DNA of 20,196 bases, from assembly GCA_905215015.1 (NCBI GenBank), contig CAJMOS010000051.1:1-20196 (forward strand). The letters are read 5' to 3'. Source of the DNA: an uncultured bacterium (GTDB lineage: Bacteria; Spirochaetota; Spirochaetia; Sphaerochaetales; Sphaerochaetaceae). The notes under the pieces are model-generated. The model did not search any database. It was not told where the DNA came from and saw nothing but the letters and a program-made list of their open reading frames with translations. The position numbers and the translations under genes were made by a program. Below are positions 15,402 to 20,196 of the stretch, piece after piece (positions within the stretch are counted from its first letter, which is position 1; each line of letters opens with the position of its first letter).

Positions 15402-15419
15402 GGTTAGTGGAAGCTAACT
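15402..15419. promoter_or_regulatory. Operator-like palindrome 2 upstream of feoA
   Basis: GGTTAGTGGAAGCTAACT is identical to palindrome 1 except in three central bases. The centres are 26 bp apart, about two and a half helical turns, placing the two sites on roughly opposite faces of the DNA. The second ends 4 bp before the feoA ribosome site. Confidence 0.65.
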
Positions 15420-15433
15420 ATTGAGAGGTGTAC

Positions 15434-15649
15434 GTGTTGCCACTTACGTTAAGTGAAATCGGCACAGAGTATGTCGTCCGTTCTGTCGGCGGGAAACCCC
15501 AGGTCCGGCAGTTTCTCGGTGAGCTTGGAATCGTGGAAGGCAGCAAGGTGTCTGTCGTCTCTTCGATGGCTGGAAATCTGATTGTCAAGGTAAAAGACGA
15601 TGCCCGCGTCGCGCTAAGTCGTGAGATGGCGGCACGTATTCTTGTTTGA
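15434..15649 (+). CDS. feoA: FeoA-domain protein (first copy)
   Basis: FeoA is a small SH3-like cytoplasmic protein needed for Fe(II) uptake by FeoB. This 71-aa copy has the fold's usual stretches: PLTLSEIGTEYVVRSVGG, RQFLGELGIVEGSKVSVVSS, GNLIVKVKDDARVALSREMAARILV. GAGAGG (15423-15428) serves either GTG 15434 or TTG 15437; GTG 15428 overlaps the ribosome site and is unlikely. Two operator-like palindromes lie just upstream. A second feoA follows 12 bp later, giving the duplicated feoA-feoA-feoB order seen in many anaerobes. Confidence 0.88.
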   Translation: MLPLTLSEIGTEYVVRSVGGKPQVRQFLGELGIVEGSKVSVVSSMAGNLIVKVKDDARVALSREMAARILV

Positions 15650-15661
15650 GGAGTTGTTGAG

Positions 15662-15889
15662 ATGAGTGATCGAACATTGGCAGAGGTCAACGTCGGAGAG
15701 GACGCCGTAGTCAAGAGTATCTCGGGGGATGGGGCGCTGAAGCAACGCATCATGGCCATGGGAATCATCAAGGGCGTGTCGCTGCACGTCGAGAAGGTCG
15801 CACCGCTCGGGGATCCGATCCAGGTGACGGTCCGCGGTTACCAACTGTCCATCCGGAAGAAGGATGCGGCGATTATCCACGTGAACTGA
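15662..15889 (+). CDS. feoA: FeoA-domain protein (second copy)
   Basis: A 75-aa FeoA: AEVNVGEDAVVKSISGDG, LKQRIMAMGIIKGVSLHVEKVAPLGDPIQVTVRGYQLSIRKKDAAIIHV. The MGIIKG and PLGDPIQVTVRGYQLSIRK blocks are the canonical FeoA signature, stronger than in the first copy. This is therefore likely the main FeoB partner. GAGGAG precedes the ATG. FeoB starts 15 bp later. Confidence 0.93.
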   Translation: MSDRTLAEVNVGEDAVVKSISGDGALKQRIMAMGIIKGVSLHVEKVAPLGDPIQVTVRGYQLSIRKKDAAIIHVN

Positions 15890-15904
15890 GGAGCGAGGAA
15901 AACG

Positions 15905-18058
15905 ATGAAGATTGCATTAGCGGGAAACCCGAACTGTGGCAAGACCACATTGTTCAACGCATACACCGGAGCCAACCAGTATGTCGGCAACTGGCCTGGC
16001 GTCACCGTCGAGAAGAAAGAGGGAACCCTGAAGGGCCACAAGGATGTCACCATCACCGACCTTCCCGGCATTTATTCCCTTTCTCCCTATACCTTGGAGG
16101 AGGTTGTCGCCCGCAACTACCTGATTGGCGAGCATCCTGACGCCATCATCAACCTGATTGACGGAACCAACCTGGAAAGGAACCTGTTCCTCACCACCCA
16201 GCTGCTTGAGCTCGGCATTCCGATGGTGGTCGCCATCAACATGGCCGACCTGGTCGAGAAACGTGGCGACGTCATCGACCTGAAACGGCTCTCCGAGGAC
16301 CTTGGCTGCCCGGTGGTCCAGATTTCCGCCCTGAAGGAAACCGGCATCATGGAGGCCGCCGAAGAGGCCATCAAGATCGTGAAGAGCGGGAAACTTCCGA
16401 TGCCGAAGCATGAGTTCACCGGTTCGGTCGAGCATGCCATCGCCCACATCGAGGAGGCGACCGTCCATTCCTTGCCGCAGAACCAGCAGCGTTGGTTCGC
16501 CATCAAGCTCTTTGAGCGCGACGAGCGCGTGCAGAAGATGCTGGACCTGGATTCGAAGGTGCTTTCCCATATCGATGAGGACATCAAGGCCTGCGAAAAG
16601 GAGATGGATGATGACGCGAAGAGCATCATCACCAGCGAGCGTTATGCGGTGATCGCGCAGATTGTCGGCGGATGCTATATCAAGCGCCAGCAGATCACCC
16701 AGACGATGAGCGACAAGATCGACCGCGTCGTCACCAACCGGTGGCTCGGCCTTCCCATCTTCGTGGCCGTCATGTTCCTGGTCTATTATGTTTCCATCTC
16801 CACTCTGGGAACCATGGGAACCGACTGGGTCAACGACGTGCTTTTCGGAACCTGGATCGTGCCGGGTGTCGCTACCCTGCTGGAAAACCTGGGCACGGCT
16901 CCGTGGCTGACCGGATTGATTTCCGACGGCATCGTCAACGGCATGGGCGCCGTCCTCGGCTTCCTGCCGCAGATGATTGTCCTGTTCATCTTCCTGGCCT
17001 TCCTGGAGGAGTGCGGCTACATGAGCCGTATCGCCTTCATCCTTGACCGTGTCTTCCGCAAGTTCGGGCTTTCCGGCAAGAGCTTCATCCCGATGCTCAT
17101 CGGTACCGGTTGCGGTGTTCCCGGCGTCATGGCGAGCAGGACGATCGAGAGCGAGAACGACCGCCGCATGACGATCATGACCACCACGTTCATTCCCTGT
17201 TCCGCCAAGCTGCCGATCATCGCGTTGATCGCCGGCGCGCTCTTCGGCGGCGCCGCATGGGTCGCCACGAGCGCTTACTTCATCGGTATCGCCGCCATCA
17301 TCATCAGCGGCATCATCCTGAAGAAGACCAAGCTGTTCAGCGGTGATCCCGCCCCGTTCGTCATGGAGCTGCCGGCCTACCACATGCCGACGCTCAGCGC
17401 CATCCTGCATAGCGTCTGGGAGCGTGCCTCCTCGTTCGCCAAGAAGGCCGGTTCGGTCATCATCCTGGCGACCATCCTGGTCTGGTTCCTCTCCTATTTC
17501 GGCTTCATGGACGGCAGGTTCCAGATGCTTTCCGACGAGGAGATGGACTATTCCCTGCTGGCCGCGTTCGGTGGAGCCATCAAGTGGATCTTCGCTCCGC
17601 TCGGCTGGGGCAACTGGAGGGCCGTCGCCGCGACGGTCACCGGCCTGATCGCCAAGGAGAACGTTGTCGGTACCTTCGGCATCCTCTTCCACTTCAGTGG
17701 TGAGCTGAGCGAGGACGGCACGGAAATCTGGGGCGACCTGCAGCAGGCGTTTACCCCGCTTGCCGGCTTCTCCTTCATGGTCTTCAACCTGATCTGCGCT
17801 CCCTGCTTCGCCGCTATGGGCGCCATCAAGCGCGAGATGAACAACGGCAAGTGGACGATGATCGCCATCGGCTATGAGTGCGGTCTTGCCTACCTGCTTG
17901 CCTTGATCATCTACCAGCTCGGTTCGCTCTTCCAGACAGGACGTTTTGGAGTCGGTACGGTCTTCGGGTTTGCCGCGCTCATCTTCCTGCTGTATGCTTT
18001 GTTCAGAAAGGGTACTACGACGAGCCGTGGAGTCGACTACGCAGCTGCTCGTGTGTGA
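15905..18058 (+). CDS. feoB: Ferrous iron transporter FeoB
   Basis: A 717-aa inner-membrane Fe(II) transporter with an N-terminal GTPase: G1 GNPNCGKT (7-14), switch NWPGVTVEKKEG (29-40), G3 DLPG (52-55), G4 NMAD (112-115), G5-like region QISALKETGI. A helical spacer domain follows (about 170-275). The membrane core contains the two gate-like repeats with conserved cysteines, GTGCGVPGVMASRTI and later APCFAAMGAIKREM, plus FIPCSAKLPII. GAGGAGCGAGG precedes the ATG. The operon continues with the Cys-rich peptide and a winged-helix gene. A complete and normal FeoB by inspection. Confidence 0.97.
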   Translation: MKIALAGNPNCGKTTLFNAYTGANQYVGNWPGVTVEKKEGTLKGHKDVTITDLPGIYSLSPYTLEEVVARNYLIGEHPDAIINLIDGTNLERNLFLTTQLLELGIPMVVAINMADLVEKRGDVIDLKRLSEDLGCPVVQISALKETGIMEAAEEAIKIVKSGKLPMPKHEFTGSVEHAIAHIEEATVHSLPQNQQRWFAIKLFERDERVQKMLDLDSKVLSHIDEDIKACEKEMDDDAKSIITSERYAVIAQIVGGCYIKRQQITQTMSDKIDRVVTNRWLGLPIFVAVMFLVYYVSISTLGTMGTDWVNDVLFGTWIVPGVATLLENLGTAPWLTGLISDGIVNGMGAVLGFLPQMIVLFIFLAFLEECGYMSRIAFILDRVFRKFGLSGKSFIPMLIGTGCGVPGVMASRTIESENDRRMTIMTTTFIPCSAKLPIIALIAGALFGGAAWVATSAYFIGIAAIIISGIILKKTKLFSGDPAPFVMELPAYHMPTLSAILHSVWERASSFAKKAGSVIILATILVWFLSYFGFMDGRFQMLSDEEMDYSLLAAFGGAIKWIFAPLGWGNWRAVAATVTGLIAKENVVGTFGILFHFSGELSEDGTEIWGDLQQAFTPLAGFSFMVFNLICAPCFAAMGAIKREMNNGKWTMIAIGYECGLAYLLALIIYQLGSLFQTGRFGVGTVFGFAALIFLLYALFRKGTTTSRGVDYAAARV

Positions 18059-18069
18059 ATGGGGGGAGT

Positions 18070-18225
18070 ATGGTAGCAACCATCATTATCTCGCTGATAC
18101 TGCTGGCGATTGTCATCGGCATCATCCGGTACTTGGTCGGCCAGCACAAGAAAGGTCATTGCGCCTTCTGTCCCTATGCAGGAAGCTGTAACCACCACTG
18201 CCAGAGCTCGGATAAGCGACCGTGA
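18070..18225 (+). CDS. FeoB-associated Cys-rich membrane peptide
   Basis: A 51-aa peptide: one N-terminal membrane helix (VATIIISLILLAIVIGIIRYLV) and a cytoplasm-side tail with C-AF-C-PYAGS-C-NHH-C, four cysteines plus two histidines. This matches the small FeoB-associated Cys-rich proteins found after feoB in many anaerobes, thought to help iron passage or carry a metal centre. GGGGGGAG precedes the ATG directly, and the gene follows feoB by 11 bp. The start of the next gene overlaps its last 50 bases in another frame. Confidence 0.88.
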   Translation: MVATIIISLILLAIVIGIIRYLVGQHKKGHCAFCPYAGSCNHHCQSSDKRP

Positions 18226-18565
18226 GGCGCGCTATCTGCTGGCGATCCTGGCCCGTGGTGGGCGTGAGGTCCGTTCGGTGGACCTTGCGCTCCACCTCGG
18301 AGTCCAGAAGTCCAGCGTGAGCGCGATGCTCTCCCGCTTGGCGGCCCACGACCTGGTCTGGAAAGAGTCCTACGGAAAGGTGTCCCTGACCGATGACGGC
18401 AGGGAGCGGGCGGTCAAGCTGCGGGATTCCTTACATGAGGCGGAAGCATACCTGTCACGGACGCTGGGTCTTTCCAGCGACCATCTCGAGGAGGTTGCCC
18501 TCGCGATGGTCCTCGCTGGTGGCTCCTGCGTGATGCAGGCCATCAGGGCGACAAGCAGGCAGTGA
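18176..18565 (+). CDS. DtxR-like winged-helix protein of the feo operon, lacking metal ligands
   Basis: 129 aa if started at ATG 18176, overlapping the Cys-rich gene by 50 bp; no ribosome site is visible, so the start is uncertain. Residues ~14-75 form a winged helix (REARYLLAILARGG, SVDLALHLGVQKSSVSAMLSRLAAHDLVWKESYGKVSLTDDG) that looks like the DtxR/MntR N-domain. The following dimerisation-type helices (HEAEAYLSRTLGLSSDHLEEVALAMV) lack the C/E-x-x-E-H ligand motif of active DtxR proteins. It could be a FeoC-like helper or a metal-insensitive regulator. Last gene of the operon on the plus strand. Confidence 0.7.
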   Translation: MQEAVTTTARARISDREARYLLAILARGGREVRSVDLALHLGVQKSSVSAMLSRLAAHDLVWKESYGKVSLTDDGRERAVKLRDSLHEAEAYLSRTLGLSSDHLEEVALAMVLAGGSCVMQAIRATSRQ

Positions 18566-18574
18566 CTGGAACCC

Positions 18575-18613
18575 AAAAAAGACGAAGGCCTTCCTCGGAC
18601 GGGGAAGGCCTTC
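18575..18613 (-). terminator. Intrinsic terminator of the DtxR-family gene, shared by convergent operons
   Basis: GAAGGCCTTCC (18584-18594) pairs perfectly over 11 bp with GGAAGGCCTTC (18603-18613). On the minus strand the stem is followed by GTC and a T6 run (18580-18575), an excellent terminator. On the plus strand there is no T-tract, so the feo operon would use it only weakly. Confidence 0.85.
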
Positions 18614-18633
18614 ATCGTACATGTCGGGATCGG

Positions 18634-19008
18634 TTACACGGACTTCTGTTCCTTCGCGAAAGCTTTCATGCAGTTGAAGGTCTCGTCGCTGATATAGTGC
18701 TCGAAACGGCAGGCGTCGTTTTCTGCGGTAACCGGACTGACTCCGATTTTCTCAAGGAAGGAGGTGATCGCCACATGCCTTTCATAGGTTTTCTTGGCGA
18801 TTTTCAGTCCTTTCGGGGTGAGGATGATGTGCATCTCGTCGTCAAACGAGACCAGTCCCGCCTCGCGGAACTTCTTCATCTGCTCGCTGATGGTGGGTTT
18901 CGAATACCCCATGCGGTTGGCGACATCGATGGAACGGGAATATCCCTGCTCTTCCTGGATCCTCAAGATTGTCTCGAGATACATCTCGCCAGCTTCCTGC
19001 ATGACCAT
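18634..19008 (-). CDS. DtxR-family iron-dependent transcriptional repressor
   Basis: From ATG 19008 (AGGAG 7 nt upstream) this is a 124-aa, two-domain repressor without the SH3 extension, MntR-sized. The helix-turn-helix is SIDVANRMGYSKPTISEQMKKFREAGLV. Metal ligands are M9 (GEMYL), H78 (ERHVAITSFL), and C100, E103, H104 (DACRFEH). Manganese sensor MntR has Asp and Glu where this protein has Met9 and Cys100. Iron sensor DtxR has Met10 and Cys102 there, so Fe(II) sensing is predicted. It faces the feo operon, which carries two palindromic boxes, and diverges from a candidate small RNA. Confidence 0.88.
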   Translation of the reverse strand: MVMQEAGEMYLETILRIQEEQGYSRSIDVANRMGYSKPTISEQMKKFREAGLVSFDDEMHIILTPKGLKIAKKTYERHVAITSFLEKIGVSPVTAENDACRFEHYISDETFNCMKAFAKEQKSV

Positions 19009-19030
19009 TGGGCGACTCCTCTTCTTTCTA

Positions 19031-19059
19031 AAGATACTTCCAAACGGAATTGTCGGCAA
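19031..19059 (-). promoter_or_regulatory. Promoter of the DtxR-family gene
   Basis: On the minus strand TTGCCG (19059-19054), N17 and TATCTT (19036-19031); start near 19024, 16 nt before the ATG. No copy of the feo-type palindrome is seen within it. Confidence 0.6.
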
Positions 19060-19082
19060 GGTGAAAACTTTTTTGACGGGGC

Positions 19083-19111
19083 TTGACGTGATGGGAAAAG
19101 ATGGTTACATT
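19083..19111 (+). promoter_or_regulatory. Promoter of a candidate small RNA
   Basis: TTGACG (19083-19088), a 17-nt spacer and TACATT (19106-19111) match consensus at five and four positions. It is divergent from the DtxR gene promoter. The predicted start is near 19118. No ribosome site with a convincing reading frame follows. Confidence 0.6.
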
Positions 19112-19121
19112 GGCTAGTAAC
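19103..19121. promoter_or_regulatory. Operator-like palindrome covering the -10 of the candidate small RNA
   Basis: GGTTACATTGGCTAGTAAC contains GTTAC-N8-GTAAC. Its left part, GGTTA-N5-GCTA, resembles the feo boxes (GGTTA-N6-GCTAA) with one base fewer. It spans the -10 hexamer and the start point, where a repressor would block transcription. The match is imperfect. Confidence 0.4.
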
Positions 19122-19272
19122 AAGCAAGGAGCTTGCTGATTCAGAACTTGGTGAGAATCAGGGCTGCTTCAAAAGCTAAAGCACAGAAGCAGATCGGTGG
19201 TTCCTCATTCTACCATATGTTTGGCAACCTACGCAGTGCACATGGTGCACTCAAAGGTTGCCTTTCTTGTAT
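19118..19272 (+). ncRNA. Candidate structured small RNA, possibly iron-regulated
   Basis: Between the promoter and a terminator lies about 155 nt with no credible reading frame but dense local structure. AGCAAG-GAG-CTTGCT is at 19123-19137. TGATTC (19137-19142) pairs with GAATCA (19155-19160). CTGCTTC (19164-19170) pairs with GAAGCAG (19186-19192). A linker GGTGGTTCCTCATTCTACC precedes the terminator. No gene follows on the plus strand, so it is not a leader. It matches no RNA family I recognise by eye (not tmRNA, RNase P, SRP or 6S). Its position next to a DtxR-type gene suggests a functional counterpart of RyhB. That is inference. Confidence 0.5.
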
Positions 19273-19274
19273 AT
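19223..19274 (+). terminator. Two-tier intrinsic terminator of the candidate small RNA
   Basis: Outer stem GGCAACCT (19223-19230) with AGGTTGCC (19255-19262), inner stem AGTGCAC (19235-19241) with GTGCACT (19245-19251) closed by ATG, then TTTCTTGTATAT. All 15 pairs are perfect, with a small internal loop. On the minus strand the tail is A-rich, so it serves plus-strand transcription, not the HAD gene. Confidence 0.65.
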
Positions 19275-19278
19275 ATGC

Positions 19279-19923
19279 TCACATCAACTGTTCCAGCAGG
19301 CCGCAGAACTCCGGGTAGGTGTCTACCGAATAGGTGGCATGCGCTGGTCTGGGAAGGTGGTTGGAGTTGAAAAAGCAACTTGCCGCATGGGCGTTGAATG
19401 CCGCGTCGATGTCGATCGGGCGGTCTCCCACCATCAGCAAATGCTCCGCCTTGATCTTTCCCTTTTCCATCAGCGTCAGCAAGGCAGTGGGGTCGGGCTT
19501 GCGGGGAAAGCCCTTGTCCGCGGTGAGCTCGATGGTGAAGTATTTTCTGAGGTCATAGTGTTCCAGGTACTGCAGGACGGAAGTGGCAAGCCGGTGGGTG
19601 TAGAGATGGTTCCTCCCGCCATGGGCGATCACCTGCTCGAGCGCGTCGCCGACTCCGGGAAAGGGGGTGACGCGCTCGTAGTCGATCTGCTCGTTGCGCT
19701 GGCGGAACAGTTGCATCATGGCGGGAAGGTCGAAGTGGTAGAGCTGGTGGAAATGCGCGGCCGCATCGGGGACGGTGATGGTGACCCACTTGCGTACTTC
19801 CTGCGTGCTGACGTGGACTCCCACCTGTTCCAGCGCCATCTGGAACGAATAGGTGATCAAGGGATAGCTGTCGCACAGCGTCCCGTCGAAATCCCAGGCG
19901 ATATCGGTAATCATGCCCACCAT
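19279..19923 (-). CDS. HAD-superfamily hydrolase, phosphoglycolate-phosphatase-like
   Basis: A 214-aa subfamily IA HAD phosphatase. Motif I is DFDGTL (11-16, nucleophile and acid Asp). A helical cap follows (about 20-85, PFPGVGDALEQV at its end). Motif II is YTHR (Thr/His in place of the usual S/T-N), the motif III lysine is in FPRKPDP, and motif IV is VGDRPIDIDAAFNA. Likely substrate: a small phosphorylated metabolite such as phosphoglycolate, or a sugar phosphate; the family is too broad to say. Starts at 19923 or 19914 are possible, and neither has a clear ribosome site. Confidence 0.82.
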   Translation of the reverse strand: MVGMITDIAWDFDGTLCDSYPLITYSFQMALEQVGVHVSTQEVRKWVTITVPDAAAHFHQLYHFDLPAMMQLFRQRNEQIDYERVTPFPGVGDALEQVIAHGGRNHLYTHRLATSVLQYLEHYDLRKYFTIELTADKGFPRKPDPTALLTLMEKGKIKAEHLLMVGDRPIDIDAAFNAHAASCFFNSNHLPRPAHATYSVDTYPEFCGLLEQLM

Positions 19924-20170
19924 CTTAGGAAAGAACCGAAGAAAAGAAAAGGTTCAAATCGACATTCTGTGGGGTAGCCTGTCCATGGTCCATGCCCCAC
20001 AATCTTTCGTTTTCCGCTCCATCCCACAAACATCTGTAGAGAGCCAAAATTTTTGAGAGATTTTTATTCCTTGTACGGGAACATGTTGTTCCTGCATTCC
20101 TGTATTTTCTTCCTTTTCCGCCCATCAAATCCCCCAGGAGGCCGGTATGGTAGTGTAGGAGGTTGCATCC
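19924..20170. other. Intergenic region upstream of the HAD gene and the right-edge gene
   Basis: No convincing gene. TGTGGGG (19968-19974) and CCCCACA (19995-20001) form a 7-bp stem followed by ATCTTTCGTTTT on the plus strand, weakly terminator-like. GGAACA-TGT-TGTTCC (20078-20092) is a perfect short palindrome that could be an operator for the gene starting at 20171. No promoter could be assigned with confidence. Confidence 0.35.
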
Positions 20171-20196
20171 ATGCATTCCAAACACGACGGCACCCT
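20171..20196 (+). CDS. Start of an unidentified gene running off the window
   Basis: ATG 20171 follows a perfect AGGAGG (20157-20162) at 8 nt spacing. Eight codons (MHSKHDGT) are visible before the window ends, too few to identify a product. The ribosome site is the main evidence. Confidence 0.4.

Noticed and set aside
15917..18079. 720-codon open frame opposite feoB
   Set aside because: Antisense shadow of feoB caused by third-position GC bias.
19133..19318. Small protein encoded by the candidate small RNA
   Set aside because: No ribosome site, start codon not ATG, sequence crosses the terminator hairpin and lacks any family resemblance.
19925..20185. 86-aa minus-strand frame upstream of the HAD gene
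   Set aside because: No domain, no ribosome site, unusual composition; treated as intergenic.

Overview
The window is a gene-dense, mostly GC-rich bacterial chromosome segment. rimO, rplM-rpsI, recX, a 124-aa DtxR-type iron regulator, feoAB and an AraC-controlled carbohydrate gene fit a free-living anaerobe or fermenter. A Sphaerochaeta-like member of the Spirochaetota is my best guess. That rests on the general look of the proteins, not on a diagnostic marker, so it is weak.

Layout. 1-191: an OppB-type permease gene on the minus strand breaks after about 50 codons and runs straight into an internal piece of dxs, also minus; this is a real rearrangement or an assembly join. 592-6082 (plus): rimO-pcrA, a long structured leader, then rplM-rpsI-recX. 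An intrinsic-terminator-like structure lies inside the first codons of recX. 6079-9781 (minus): a DTW-domain tRNA modification enzyme, a cytoplasmic FG-GAP propeller protein with its own terminator, and an AraC regulator with a cupin domain, probably the propeller gene's regulator. 10372-12024 (plus): a NagB-family deaminase and a YitT membrane protein. 12025-12339 (minus): thioredoxin, diverging from an M19 dipeptidase (12432-13361, plus). 13452-13524: initiator tRNA with a textbook promoter overlapped by a 12-bp perfect inverted repeat, an unusual C55, and a strong terminator. 13644-14984 (minus): an AT-rich AlbA_2/Schlafen-type ATPase-regulator with five in-frame 12-bp repeats, probably an acquired islet beside the tRNA.

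15365-19275 is an iron module. Twin palindromes (GGTTAGTG-n3-GCTAACT) precede feoA-feoA-feoB, a 51-aa FeoB-associated Cys-rich membrane peptide, and an overlapping winged-helix protein that lacks metal ligands. Converging on this operon is a DtxR-family repressor whose Met and Cys ligands point to Fe(II). Divergent from that repressor is an apparently untranslated transcription unit of about 155 nt. It has a near-consensus promoter whose -10 lies in a palindrome resembling the feo boxes, three local hairpins and a two-tier terminator. This is a candidate iron-regulated small RNA and the best lead in the window for something undescribed.

19279-19923 (minus) is a HAD-family phosphatase. A new gene appears to start at 20171 and leaves the window. 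Promoters, hairpins and starts were read by eye; nothing was searched against a database.
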